Below are positions 9,653 to 20,477 of a DNA stretch of 64,000 bases, piece by piece (the first letter of the stretch is position 1; each line of letters starts with the position of its first letter). The translations under genes and the position numbers were made by a program. The stretch lies in the NCBI GenBank assembly GCA_008729055.1, contig SDUX01000008.1, positions 4,551,756-4,615,755 of the forward strand. Reading direction: 5' to 3'. This stretch comes from Pyropia haitanensis. Taxonomy: Eukaryota > Rhodophyta > Bangiophyceae > Bangiales > Bangiaceae. The notes below the pieces were generated by a model that was given only the letters and a program-made list of their open reading frames with translations, made no database searches and was not told the DNA's origin.

Positions 9653-11851
9653 ATGGCTGGCGCGGAGGAGCCAGTCGCCGCCGATGCCCCCGCCGCCGCC
9701 GTCGTAAAGGCCGAGGCCCCAGCGGCCGCTGCCGCCGCCGCCCCGACGGATGCGATGAGCGCGCCGGCGGCGCCCGCAGAGGCTCCCAAGGAGGAGCCGG
9801 CGGCGCCTGCAGGGGCGCCCAAGGAGGAGCCGGCGGCGCCTGCAGGGGCGCCAAAGGAGGAGCCGTCGGCGCCTGCAGCTGCGTCCAAGGAGGAGCCGTC
9901 CGCACCCGCAGAAGCGCCCAAGGAGGAGGCGACGATGGACGTGACTGGCCTGGCGGAAGCCAAGGAGGAGACCATGGACGTGACGGGGCTCGCGACGGCG
10001 GCGCCGCCCGCGACCGTGGCGGTGGCGGCACCCGCTGATGCGGCGGCGCCCACAGGCGCGGCAAAGGAGGAGGCGTCGGCGCCTGCAGCAGTGGCAAAGG
10101 CCGAGGCGGCGCCCGCGGCGGCGGCCACGTCCACCGCCGCTGGCACGACGGCGCCCGCCGCGGCAGCGGTGCCCGCGGCTGCTCCTGCCGCTGCGCCAGC
10201 GCCCATCCCCGCGGACACGCCGATTCCCGATGGCTTGGACCTGCCCGCCATGCGTACGCAGGTTGAGTACTACTTTTCCGACGCCAACCTCCCCCGCGAC
10301 AAGTTCCTCAAGTCCAAGGTGGACGAGACAGTCGATGGCTACGTGCCGTTGGCTGTGCTGGTCACCTTTAAAAAGCTCATGGCGCTCAATGCCACGCCCG
10401 CTGCCTTGGCGGCGGCCGTCACCCCGTCCACGGCGCTGGTACTGGACGACACGCGCGCGCTGGTGCGTCGGGCCACGCCCCTTCCGCCCCCTGACAAGAT
10501 CCCTGACTGGCGCACGCGTTCCGTCTACGTCCGTGGCTGGAAGCCCAACACCATTGAGCCTACCGTTGAGACAGTGCGGGAGGCTTTCTCTCCCTACGGC
10601 ACAGTCACATCGGTGCGGGTTCGTCGGTGGATGGCCGACGACAAGAAGCGGCACTTTAGGGGGTCGGTTTTTGTCGAGTTTGACGCCGACGAGGCTGCCG
10701 ACCGAGTGCTGGCCGAGGACAACCACACCATTCAGGTAGCGGTAGCGGACACGCTGGTGGACACTACAAAGATGGCCGCCGAGGCACCGCCCGCCGCTTC
10801 AGCGGCCGCCCCCAACGCTGGCTCCACTGCCACTGACGCTCCCGCCGGTCCTGAGATGGAGACGATTACCCTGACGGTGATGTCCATTGATGCGCACGCC
10901 AAGAAGAAGGCAGCGGAGCGGGCGGAGCGAGTGGAGAAGATGAAGGCCCGTGCGGAGGCGCGCAAGGGTGCCGCCCGAGGCGGTGCCGAAGGCGGCACCG
11001 CCGCGGCGGTCCCCGCGCGGGAGCTGACGCCAGGGATGGTGGTCCGTCTGACGGGCCTGCCCGCCATGGCGACGCGGGAGGACCTCAAGGAGGCGTTTGA
11101 GACGTTTGGCAAGGTCGCGTGGGTGGACTACAACAAGGGCGACGCGGCGGGCCACTTGCGGTTTGATACGCCCGGCGCAGCGGCCGCCGCCGCCGCCGCG
11201 ACGCCCGCGCCGACGGTGGTTGGCGCGGTGCCGGCGCTGTCCCTGCTGACGGGCGACCCGGAAGTGGCCTATTGGACGGAGCTGTGGGCCAAGCAGGACG
11301 CCAAGCGGGCGACGGGGAAGAAGCGCGACCGCGATGGGGGGGGTGGGGGTGGGCGCTACGGGGGGGGGTCGCACAAGCGCGCGCGTGGGGGGGTTCATGG
11401 GGGTGGCGGCGGCCGGGGGGGGGGCGGGGGGGGGTCGGGGGGGGGGGCGCGGTGGGGGGGGACGCGGCCGCGGGGGGATGAGCAACGGGGCGACAGCGAC
11501 CGCGGCGGCGCCCGCGGCGGCGACCGCGGCAGCGCCCGCGGCGGTGACCGCGGCAGCGCCCGCAGCAGCGCCCGCGGCAGCGCCCGCAGCAGCGCCCGCG
11601 GCAGCGCCCGCGGCAGCGCCCGCGGCAGCGCCCGCGGCCGCGGTCGCGGCCGCGCCCGCTGCCGCCGCGGTGCCCGCGGCGCCCGCGGTGGCGGCGGCCA
11701 AGACCGAGTGACCCTGCCGCGGGTGGGGTTGCGCCAGCACTTGGGTGGGCCACCCGCCGGGCGGGGCGTGCGCCCGTGGCGGTGGCGGTGGGTACGGCGG
11801 GGCCACGCGGCGGCCGCTGGGCTGCCAGCTGCCATGTGGGAACATATTTGA
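9653..11851 (+). CDS. SSB: La protein (La motif, RRM1, xRRM)
   Basis: RNA-binding La homologue, which protects the 3' oligo-U ends of Pol III transcripts. After an Ala/Pro/Glu-rich N-terminus (about 190 residues) it has a La motif (about 195-280; MRTQVEYYFSDANLPRDKFL), RRM1 (about 288-375; SVYVRGWKPN, GSVFVEFD) and a C-terminal RRM2/xRRM (about 460-550; MVVRLTGLPAMATREDLKEA). A Lys/Arg region and an RGG/Ser-Arg-Gly tail follow. The N-terminus carries five 11-residue repeats of the type APKEEPAAPAG. The ATG at 9653 is in AACACCATGG. The C-terminus is uncertain: past G-runs at 11393-11460 an alternative frame ends at 11711 with AAAKTE. La motif plus RRM1 plus xRRM separates it from LARP families. 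Confidence 0.9.
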   Translation: MAGAEEPVAADAPAAAVVKAEAPAAAAAAAPTDAMSAPAAPAEAPKEEPAAPAGAPKEEPAAPAGAPKEEPSAPAAASKEEPSAPAEAPKEEATMDVTGLAEAKEETMDVTGLATAAPPATVAVAAPADAAAPTGAAKEEASAPAAVAKAEAAPAAAATSTAAGTTAPAAAAVPAAAPAAAPAPIPADTPIPDGLDLPAMRTQVEYYFSDANLPRDKFLKSKVDETVDGYVPLAVLVTFKKLMALNATPAALAAAVTPSTALVLDDTRALVRRATPLPPPDKIPDWRTRSVYVRGWKPNTIEPTVETVREAFSPYGTVTSVRVRRWMADDKKRHFRGSVFVEFDADEAADRVLAEDNHTIQVAVADTLVDTTKMAAEAPPAASAAAPNAGSTATDAPAGPEMETITLTVMSIDAHAKKKAAERAERVEKMKARAEARKGAARGGAEGGTAAAVPARELTPGMVVRLTGLPAMATREDLKEAFETFGKVAWVDYNKGDAAGHLRFDTPGAAAAAAAATPAPTVVGAVPALSLLTGDPEVAYWTELWAKQDAKRATGKKRDRDGGGGGGRYGGGSHKRARGGVHGGGGGRGGGGGGSGGGARWGGTRPRGDEQRGDSDRGGARGGDRGSARGGDRGSARSSARGSARSSARGSARGSARGSARGRGRGRARCRRGARGARGGGGQDRVTLPRVGLRQHLGGPPAGRGVRPWRWRWVRRGHAAAAGLPAAMWEHI
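9781..9936. repeat. 33-bp in-frame tandem repeat in La N-terminus
   Basis: About four and a half copies of a 33-bp unit encoding variants of APKEEPAAPAG. Copies drift at a few positions, giving APKEEPSAPAA and ASKEEPSAPAE. The unit length is a multiple of three, so the frame is kept. Confidence 0.85.
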
Positions 11852-12310
11852 TTGGGGGTCCCCACCGTGTTTGTATCGCACCCTTCCCGTCCGCCTGTGC
11901 CGTCTTCCTAGCCCGCACCACCGCGGTCGCGGCCCGCCGCGCCACCGCGGGCGCGGCGCGGGCGCCCACCCACCGCAGCCCCTCGGCAGTGGGGGCGGGT
12001 GGGTGGCCGGCGCGATCTGGATGCGTGGGCGCCGCGGGCGCAGCCGCCGTGCGCAACCCCCATCCCGCCCCAACTCCCGTCGACCAACGGCCGTGGCGGG
12101 GGTGCGGCGGGCAGCCGCCACGGATTCCCGCCTCCCCGTCACGGTAAGTGGTCAGAGGCGCGCAGCCCAACCGGGAGCAGGGGGCGCCCCCGCACTGCGG
12201 CCGGGCCGAGCCAAGGCGGAACGGGGAGGGAAAAAAATCCGCGCACGGGCCACCCCGTGGGAGAGACAACCCCCGTCACGCCCCCCCTCTCCCACGCCAC
12301 CCAGCGTCGC
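11852..12310. other. Convergent spacer between La and DHQS
   Basis: 459 bp between two converging genes. GC-rich, with no conserved frame. It should hold both 3' UTRs, or part of the La tail if the alternative C-terminal frame is wrong. No terminator-like signal is identifiable. Confidence 0.45.
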
Positions 12311-13759
12311 CTACGGGTTGACCACCTCCGTGCCCTCCAGGTGCAGTAGGGCGTTTTCGTACTCCCCCGGGCGCTCCAAAAACAGCTGCTGGTAGTGCAT
12401 AATCGTGTCGTACAGCACCTCTGTGTCATAGTCGGCGGTGACGACCGCGTCGCCGACGCGGCGGAGGAGGATCAGCTTGAGCACGCCACTCTCCACCTTT
12501 TTGTCCACCGACATGTACGTCATGAACGTCTCGAGCGTCATGGACGGGGGCGGGCGGACGGGGAGGCCCGCCCGCGCGAGCAGCGCCTCCACCCGCCGCA
12601 CCGCCGCGGTGCCCGGCGCACCCGGCGGGTCGGCCGGGTCGGGCGGCAGCCAGCCGAGGCGGCGGGACATCTCGGCGGCCATGACCATGCCCGCCGCGAC
12701 GGCCTCGCCGTGGAGCCAGGTGCCGTAGCCCATGGCGGCCTCGATGGCGTGGCCAAAGGTGTGGCCCAGGTTGAGCGTCGCCCGCACGCCGCCCTCCCGC
12801 TCGTCCGCCGCCACTACCGCCGCCTTGTTCGCGCAGCTGGCCAGCATCGCGTGCTCGAGCGCGGCGGGCTCGCGGGCGACCATCGCCTCCATGTTGGCCT
12901 CGAGCCACTCGAGGAGGGGCACGTCCCGGATGAGGCCGTACTTGACCACCTCGGCAATCCCCGCCGCCAGCTGCCGGTCGTCCAGCGTCGCCAGCACGGT
13001 CGCGTCGACGAGCACCGCGCGGGGCTGGTAAAACGCGCCGATCATGTTCTTGCCCAGCGGATGGTTAACCGCCGTCTTGCCGCCCACCGCCGAGTCCACC
13101 ACCGCCAGCAGCGTCGTCGGCAGCTGCACAAACGGCACGCCCCGCACGTAGACCGCGGCGGCAAAGCCGGTGATGTCGCCGACGACGCCGCCGCCCAGCG
13201 CGAGGAGGGTGGACTTGCGGTCCAGCCGCAACTCCATCGCGCGGTCCAGAATCACCCCGAGCTGCGTCATGTCCTTGTACTCCTCCCCGTCGGGGAGCTC
13301 CAGCACCGACACGGTCTTGCCGAGGGCGGCCAGCGCGGCGACCACGCGGTCGGCATAGAGCGGGCCGACCGTCGTGTTGGTGACCACCAGGCACTTGTCG
13401 CCGCCTACGTAGGGCGCGTACGACGCGGGGTCGCCGAGGAGGCCGTCGCCAAAGTGGATGGGGTACGTCCGCGAGTCCGCCGCGACCGTCAGCGTCGTCG
13501 CCGCGCGCACGCCGTCCGCGCCGGGCGCGGGCCGCCCATCCGTGGGCGGTGACGGGGAGGGGGGGGAGGGGGAGGCATCCGCATGCGCCGCGGGCGTGGC
13601 GGCCATGGCCACCCGCGTCGCAGGCGCGGCGCGGCGGCCGGCCGCCGCGGGTGGGCCGGCAGCCGCCGCCGCAGCTGGCGTCGGGCGGCGGCCGCACGTG
13701 GCCGGCTCACCACGCCAGCTGCTCGCGCCCAGAGAGGGCGCTACAGCAATAAACGCCAT
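12311..13759 (-). CDS. aroB: Plastid 3-dehydroquinate synthase
   Basis: Second enzyme of the shikimate pathway; converts DAHP to 3-dehydroquinate using NAD and a divalent metal. 482 residues: a transit peptide of about 85 residues starting MAFIAVAPSL, then the catalytic domain. Visible motifs: GGGVVGDITGFAAAVYVRG (189-207), TLLAVVDSAVGGKTAVNH (216-233), GIAEVVKYGLIRD (267-279), NLGHTFGHAIE (330-340) and WLHGEAVA (348-355). These supply the usual metal ligands Glu270, His333 and His350. It is a stand-alone synthase like bacterial and plant enzymes, not the fungal AROM fusion. The ATG at 13759 was chosen because it gives a red-algal type transit peptide. It is divergent from the gene at 14177 with 417 bp between. 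Confidence 0.95.
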   Translation of the reverse strand: MAFIAVAPSLGASSWRGEPATCGRRPTPAAAAAAGPPAAAGRRAAPATRVAMAATPAAHADASPSPPSPSPPTDGRPAPGADGVRAATTLTVAADSRTYPIHFGDGLLGDPASYAPYVGGDKCLVVTNTTVGPLYADRVVAALAALGKTVSVLELPDGEEYKDMTQLGVILDRAMELRLDRKSTLLALGGGVVGDITGFAAAVYVRGVPFVQLPTTLLAVVDSAVGGKTAVNHPLGKNMIGAFYQPRAVLVDATVLATLDDRQLAAGIAEVVKYGLIRDVPLLEWLEANMEAMVAREPAALEHAMLASCANKAAVVAADEREGGVRATLNLGHTFGHAIEAAMGYGTWLHGEAVAAGMVMAAEMSRRLGWLPPDPADPPGAPGTAAVRRVEALLARAGLPVRPPPSMTLETFMTYMSVDKKVESGVLKLILLRRVGDAVVTADYDTEVLYDTIMHYQQLFLERPGEYENALLHLEGTEVVNP

Positions 13760-14176
13760 CGGGGGGAGGCCCACGGAGATAGCCGGGTGCAGGGTCGAGG
13801 AGCCAGGCAGAAGCCACCTTGGCGGAAGACGCAGCCGGTGTGGTCGGGGCGCGTTGCGTTCGGGCAGACGGACGGCGCAGAAGAGATCAGACCAGAACCA
13901 GAACAACTACATCGACAGAGGGAAATCTGGTCACATCATTGACACTGCAACCCGCGGTGCATCCCATCTTCCAGCGCTCCCTTCCTTACGCCATCCTGGC
14001 GCCTCTCTCCAGCGCTCCCTCCCTTACGCCATCCTGGCGCCTCTCTCCTGCGCTACTTGTATCGTGCGGTGCCGGTCGTGGGGCGGTAGGCGTCGACAGG
14101 AGTGCCCCGTCACGGTTCCCCACGTGCCACCGCAGCGACGCGCTCCTCCGCTCTTCTCCCGCCCTTGCCGTCTCCC
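13760..14176. promoter_or_regulatory. Divergent promoter region, DHQS / metallo-hydrolase
   Basis: Shared 417-bp upstream region of two plastid-targeted genes. It contains two tandem 38-bp copies (13971-14008 and 14009-14046) and the start of a third. No TATA box is evident. Co-regulation is an inference from the arrangement. Confidence 0.5.
13971..14046. repeat. 38-bp tandem duplication in divergent promoter
   Basis: Two adjacent 38-bp units beginning CCAGCGCTCC and ending GGCGCCTCTCT differ at only one or two positions. A partial third copy follows at 14047. Confidence 0.85.
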
Positions 14177-15213
14177 ATGGCCGCCTTTGTCGCCGCTGCT
14201 GCGCCCGCGTCGCGGCGACTCGTGGCGTCCCCCCCCCGGCTGGCGCGCGCCCACTCCCGCCGCGGACGCGCCGCGGCCGTGCCGCGGTGCCCCCGGCCAG
14301 TGCTGGTGGCGATGGCCACCACCCCCGCCGCCCCCCCCTCCGCGCGGCCCGCCCAGCCCCTCCCCGCCCCCCCCCGACGGTGGCCCCCGCTGGCGTCACC
14401 CCCCCCGTCACCTACACGTCGCTGGACGGCAACTCGTTTGTGCTGGGCGGGGGCCCCCCCACGGACCCGACGGTGCGCCTGTTCATCGACCCGTGGCTGG
14501 TTGGGGAGCTCAAGTTCCTGCCGGCGGTGCCCAACTTTTACACCGCGACCAAGGCGCGCATCGACGAGGACACGGCGGTCGGCTCGTACGGCCGCATCGA
14601 CGGGATTGTGCTGACGCAGGCGCTGCCCGACCACCTGCACGTGCCGACCCTGAAGCAGCTGGACAAGGGCATCCCCGTGCTCGCGCCGCCGTCGGCGGAG
14701 GGCGCGCTTGCCGACCTCGGCTTCACGGCCGTGACGGTGGTGCGGCCGGGCGAGGCGGTCGCGTTTTGTGGGGTGGCGATTGAGGCGACGACGGGCAGCC
14801 TGGTCGGCCCGCCGTGGCAGGATCCGGAGAATGGGTACGTGTTTGACTTTGGCGGCGGCACGCCCGCGGCGCGCCTCTACTACGAGCCGCACGGCAACCA
14901 CTCGGATGATGTGCTGCGGCGGGTGGCGGACGTGGGCGTGGGCGTGCTCGTCACCCCCGTCCGAACGGTGGCGTTTAAGGGCATTGGCTACAAGCTCGTC
15001 AATGGGGACGACGCGCTGCCGGCGGTGGAGGCGGTGGGGGTGCCCAAGGTGGTGGTACTGGAGAACACCAACACTAAGGGCGCGGGCGTTCTCAACGCCG
15101 CGATTGGCGTCAGGGGCACCATTGACGAGTTTGTGGCGGGCCTCGGCGACGGCGTCGAGGTGATTGTACCAAAGGTGGGGGAGCCCGTACTGCTCTGCCA
15201 GGGGGACGCGTGA
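14177..15213 (+). CDS. Plastid metallo-beta-lactamase-fold protein (frame break in C-tract)
   Basis: The transit peptide MAAFVAAAAPASRRLVAS starts at 14177 in one frame. The mature domain, from about 14390 (VTYTSLDGNSFVLGG) to the stop at 15213, is in another. The switch lies among C-runs between 14229 and 14404. I found no splice donor of the local type, so a one-base length error in a homopolymer is the best explanation. The mature part looks like the plant plastid metallo-hydrolase group: RLFIDPWLVG, IVLTQALPDHLHVPTLKQL, YYEPHGNHSDDVL and VVVLENTNTKGAGVLNAA. The usual THxHxDH metal motif is degenerate (TQALPDHLH), so classic hydrolase activity is doubtful. Total length is about 345 residues. 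Substrate is unknown. Confidence 0.75.
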
Positions 15214-16347
15214 GGTGGCTGGCGCCCGAGTCTGGTGGGGAGTGTGGGTGGGTGGGCGGGTTGGAGGGTGACCGTGCGCGACAGCGCTCCACGCCCACGC
15301 CGCCGCGGCTGGTGGCAGTAAATTGTAAAGAGGGTGAAGAGCGACGACGCCGCGGCCACCATCCCGATGAAGGAGCAGACACACCGACACCCCTCGCGCC
15401 GCTGAACCCCCCTCGTCCCTCAACCTCCCGATCGCCTCGGCCCACCGTCTGCCACCCCTCTCCAAGACTCATTCTTCAGCGTAAATTTTGTCCAGCCGGC
15501 GTCGCGAGCGCTTGAGTGACAAGCTGCTCCCGGCGCCGACGTCCGGCGTCGACACGGGGTTGGGGGAGAAAGAACCACCGCAGCCACGGCAGCGGCAGCG
15601 GCGGGCGCGCCCTCCCCCGGTACCACCCCCCCGCCGCGGCGCGCGACTGCCACCGCCGCCGCCGCCGCCGCCCCCGCCGCCGCCGCCACATTGGCGGCGC
15701 GAAGCAGCAGTGGCAGCGCCCCCCCCCACCCCGCGACCGTCCGGTCGTTCAGCGTGGGATGACCAGCGCAAGCGTGGGGCGTGCCGTCGGGCGGCGCCAC
15801 GCGCGGGGTGGCCACACCAACGGAGCGGGCGAGCCACCGCCAGCCGGGGGGTGCGGCCGGCCCGCGTTTGAGTGGCGCTGACGCAGGCGCTCGCGGGGCG
15901 AGGGCGTTTGTCGCCGGCGGCGATGACGACGACGTGGAGAGGGGTGGTGGCGGCGCGCGCGACGTCGCCGCCGCGACCACGGGGGAGAGGTGGGAAGGGG
16001 GGGGTTGGAGAGGCGGCCGCGGGCGTCCACGACGGTACGCGCGCCTCGACGGGGGCGGGGGAGGTGGTGGGACAGTAGGCCTCAGACACGCGTCCGTGGG
16101 GGCGGCATTTGCCGCACGGCGCGAGTTGTCGATGGCTACGCGCCGCAACGGTACCGCCCGTCTGTGCAGAAGGGTTGAGGCGAGCGCCCAGTCATTGCTT
16201 TAGTCTCTTTCACGCGCACACGCCGCAGCCGCAGGCAGCGTGGCCCATCATCTCACCCCGACCCATCCATCCAACCTCAAAGCCCCCCCATCTGCTACAC
16301 GGGGTAGACGACACCCCCATAGTGCTGCTGCCCCATCAACAGACAGC
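15214..16347. other. Convergent spacer, nothing recognised
   Basis: 1.13 kb between the stop of the metallo-hydrolase gene and the 3' end of the anoctamin gene. GC-rich with CCG arrays near 15655-15690. Open frames on both strands show no conserved motif. Confidence 0.45.
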
Positions 16348-19300
16348 CTACGACACGGGTTGCGGCGGCTGTGCTGCGGGCGTCGCTTCCTCCGACTCCG
16401 AGTCGGACAGGTCCGCAAAGAGCCGCGTATACCGCTGACACCGGCGCACCTGCTCGTCACTGACGTTGAGGAGGCCGTGCCCCCGCATCGGGTCCGTCCA
16501 GCCCACGTCAAAGAAGCGGGCCACGTCGTAGCGCTGCCGCGCGAGCGTCCGCATCGTATTGGCGGGAACGTCCTGGAAGAGGAAGGCAAACAGCCCCTTG
16601 ACCGCAAAGAGAGTGTGCTCAATGACAAAGAAGGCGAGCAGCTCGCGCCACAGGTCCAGGTCGCCAAACAGCGGCTCGAGGGAGTTTGACGTAAAGACAA
16701 TGATCGCCCCGTTGGTGGCCACCGAGAGGATGTTGATGAACTCGAGGATGGAGAGCCAGGCGCCAATATCGCCAGACTGGTCGCTGTCCACCCGCTGGTG
16801 GAGGCGCAGGATTTTGAACGCGTCGCTTCGCACTTCAATGAGGTTGTTCAGCAAGGCCACGAACGTCACAAGCGGGAACGCAACGCCGAACAATGATAGA
16901 TAGCCAACTTGAACCACCTGTGATCAGCCAGCAACGAGTGAAAGGCGGGAGAAGCGACCAAGTAGGGAGCGGCGGCGGAATAACAGACACCACAGTGAGA
17001 AAACCACTCGAAGCGTAGAAGACGACCAGCACACAGAGGCGGACATATTCACACTGACGGCTGAACCCACACCGACGCAAGCAAAGAAGAAGACAGCGAA
17101 ACAGCAGAAGCAAGCATGGGTAGCTGTGCCCGGGGCGCCTCCCCAACGCAACCGCACGACACGAGCACGTACCATCTCAGCATAGTCTTCAATGGTTGTC
17201 GAGAAGGGAGGCAGCATGCTCTCCCGCACATATCTGGAGAAGCGCGACGTCGGATTGGCCGCTCCCTCCTCCACGTCCCCTGCCGCGGCGGCCGACGCGG
17301 ACTTCCGGCGGGCGCGGTAAGCGCGCCACCGCCCCAGCTGGTGCTGCACAAACGTCATGAGCCAAGGAAGGAGAATCTCCAGCGCCTGCTGCACAGTCGT
17401 TTTGGTGATGATCATGGACAGCAGTTGCGCCTCCAGCTCCACCGTACAGTCGGGGAGGCCGGTCACAGAAGACACGGCGCACGACTCCTCGCCATCGCCC
17501 ACCCACGGGCGTACAAACGCGATGTAGAAGAGCGAGACGTAGTTTGAGACGAACATGAAAGAGAAGCGCTTGATAACCAGCGCATCCTCATACGCCTGGT
17601 TGGTGCGGTGGTTCTCCATCTGGGTCAGCCACAGGGAGATGGAACGCCAAATGGGGTCCAAGATGGTGATCATGATACCCTGTAGCACACCGGGCAGGTA
17701 GTGGGCAGCCGTTGAGTTGCCAAACTTCCCAATGCCATTTGCCACCTCGCGCTTGTACAGCAGCAACAGGAAGCTGGCAGTGGCCACCAACGAGGTGAAA
17801 AAGATGGTTGCAGACACAGATACGAGCACCGCCTTCCGGAAGCGGTTGCTCCGCACCCACGGCTGGTAGGGCAGGTCATCTGCCACCAGCTCTCCGTCGT
17901 CGTCGTCGGTCGTAGGTGTGACGGCAGAAGCGGGCGAGCCGCCCCCAGCACCACCACCATCCGGCTCCCCATCCACCACGTCGACGGCTGCAGACGTTGA
18001 CAACGTCGACACTGCGCGCCGCCGCAGCGTCGTTGTGCGCGACGGGGTGCCCGCCTCCAGGTCAGCCGCCTTCTGTTCAGCGACATCGTCGAGCGGCACA
18101 AAGCCGCCCTTGCAGTAGAACCCTGGCCGGATTTCACCCAGGAACTGTGGACGCACGTCATCCGCAGTATCGTCGGCAAAGTCGGACAGACCCCACTCCA
18201 GCTGCACCCCCGCGTTGCGCCGCTTCCACCGCTCCAAGAAGACTGTCGTCCACAACACCAGCGCGATGGCGAACACAAAGCGCAGAGCGGCCACCACCAC
18301 AGCGCTGCTGGTGAGCTTTGACGCGATGTAGATGGGCAAGCTGACCACCCCGATGTACAACAGCATCTGTGTATAGAAGCTGAGAAAGGTGAAGTACATA
18401 CACACCCGTGCGCCGACATAGTCCCGCAGCGCCGACAAGGGAGGCGTCCAACGCACGTCCCACAGGCGGTCCCACACCACGTCCCGCACCAGCTGGTCCC
18501 GCGGCCCCCGGTCGTGAATGGCAAACGCCTGACAGATGTGCCCGCTGAAGACTTCGGCCTCCACATTGATGTCGCAGCCCCAGACCGCCTTGGAAGCGAG
18601 CGTCGACAAGATAATGAGGATGCGGTCCGATGGCGCAAAGTAGCAGCCGCTTCTCAAAGCGTTGACAAACGCGGCGTCCCGCTCGGGCTCATAGTCCAGG
18701 TAGCCGCCGCCAAAGTCGTTCTGCAGCCGCAATTTGAGGCCCAGCAGCGCCGCCTTGCGCTTGAGCCCCGCCTCATCGAGGCCAAAGCGGACGAGCACGC
18801 GGCCTTCGCTGGGCACCGCCAGCTGCGAAAACACAAAGCCTGCCGACCGCAGGCGCGCCAGGATGCGCACTCGGTGGGCCACCGCCTTGGCCGCCTTTCG
18901 CGACGCCTTGGACGAGCCGCCGCTGGCGTCCGCGTCGTCCACCGTGTCGCCAGACGGGCGGGCGGGCGCGTCGCCGACGGGCGGCGCGTCCGCAGCAGTA
19001 GCGCCGGCGGCAGCGGCCCGCGCGCCTGGCGGTGCCAGCAGCGAATCCTCCAGCGGAAAGCTAAACACGTAGTCCCAGCCCCATGGGGGCTTGACGCCAA
19101 AGACCTTGGCCGACGACGGCGTCCCCCCGCCATCTTCCGCCTCGTCCAGGCCGTCGGCGGCCAGGTCCGGCTCCAGCGAAAACTCCGGGTCCCCGCCAGT
19201 CCCGTCGGTGCCCACAGGTGACCACGCAGCGGCCACCGGGCCGGTGGCGGCGGCATCCCCCACCCAGCTGACGCGGGCGCGGCTGCCCCGGCGGGGGGTC

Positions 19301-19458
19301 TCGCCAGTGGCGGCAGCAGCGGCGGCGGCAGCAACAGAAGCCGGCGCCGGGGCGGGGCCGTCGGGGAACGACATGGCGTCCAAGTAGGTGGTGGTGCCGT
19401 CCGAGGAGGAGGTGTCTCCATCGGGGCGGGCGGAGGAAGGCACATCAGGCATGCCCAT
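16348..19458 (-). CDS. Anoctamin (TMEM16-family) membrane protein, two exons
   Basis: Predicted phospholipid scramblase or ion channel of about 951 residues. Exon 1 is 17173-19458 and exon 2 is 16348-16917; the intron 16918-17172 starts GTACGT and ends CACAG, phase 0. The join restores EDYAEMVVQVGYLSLFG, the anoctamin block seen in animals as YMEMIIQFGFVTLF. Other hallmarks: VWGCDINVEAEVFSGHICQA and an N-terminal cytosolic domain; about ten membrane segments; CTVELEAQLLSMII; and NNLIEVRSDAFKI. The Glu and Asp of the last two correspond to calcium-ligand positions in animal TMEM16 proteins. A poly-Asp/Gly linker lies in the first intracellular loop. Start at 19458 (MGMPDVPSS); the ATG at 19452 is an alternative. 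Upstream in-frame sequence is only a purine-rich tandem repeat. Confidence 0.9.
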
Positions 19459-20477
19459 GCCGCCGCGGCGCCCTGCCAGGCTAAGAAAGGCACATGGGCC
19501 GCCCCAGGTACTACGCGAAGCACCCCGCAACGGCACGAGCGAGAACAGGCGGCAGGGGGAAGAAGGTGGACGAGAGAAGGAGGGGGAAGAAGGTGGACGA
19601 GAGAAGGAAGGGGAAGAAGGGCGCACAGAGGCAAAGGGAGCGGGAAGGCAGGGGGCGGCCGCGACGTATTGCTCGTCTCAAGCCTGGCTGCGGGGTAGAC
19701 GTTCCGCGTCGTCGCCGGTGGGCACGGCTGCCGCGGCACTACAACAGAAAAATGAAAGATTCTCTGTCTGGCACCGCGGCAGCCGAGGACCACAGTGCGG
19801 GCGGTGCCCACCTGACGTCCCCCACCCCCCACACCCTCCGCGACCCTGCGCTGCTGTACAGCGGTGGACGGTGCGCCGTGGGGTCACTCCCCGCCCAAAA
19901 TGAAGATGTCATCGCCCGGCCGCGAGTAGGTCTCACACCGGGGTAGCTACGGTTTGGTGCACGTCGCGGTCCTCATGGGGTCGTGCGGGCCCGCTTACAG
20001 GAACCGAACCCCCCAGAGAGGCCATGGGGGTACCCGGTCTGTGGCCCGTGGAGCGGGCATGCGGCGCAGACAGCGAAACGGTCTGCGCCCTCTGCACATT
20101 CAACGCAGAGGCGGTAGGTCGCGAGGGGAGAGTTTGGTAGACGCCACCGTGTGATGACGCGCGGCCACGTGCCGTGCGGGGTCGGCGGACAGCGCTTGAA
20201 GATGCGCACTCCCTCTTCGGTTAGCATCTGCTGACAGATTGCGGAATCGGATGCAACATTGAAATAATTTGTTTCCCGTCCATGATTCTTGAGAGTACTC
20301 GAAACTTGCGAAGCAATTGTGATCACTTGTGCACTGGATCTGTTCAAGTGACAAGGACCAACACGGTTGGTGCGAAATCACACCAGTGTACAGACCTGTT
20401 CAGTACCGAGCTCCCGCACGGGCCGTCGTCACTGGTCCTTCCCCTCTTCCACACTGCACCTTCTACGCCACCACCGT
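19459..20477. other. Intergenic region upstream of anoctamin
   Basis: About 1 kb. The part nearest 19459 (about 19555-19622) holds a two-fold purine-rich repeat of about 27 bp (AAGGTGGACGAGAGAAGG) in the presumed 5' leader of the anoctamin. Around 20050-20480 the sequence is less GC-rich, with a short hairpin GCAGAC..GTCTGC near 20068-20088. No gene is supported. Confidence 0.45.

Noticed and set aside
15420..16203. Overlapping frames of 200 or more residues on both strands between the metallo-hydrolase and anoctamin genes
   Set aside because: Composition is Arg/Pro/Gly-rich with no hydrophobic core or motif, typical of chance frames in this genome.
20151..20234. Possible C/D-box snoRNA (GTGATGA followed 75 nt later by CTGA)
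   Set aside because: No terminal stem pairs the boxes, and these short motifs are expected by chance.
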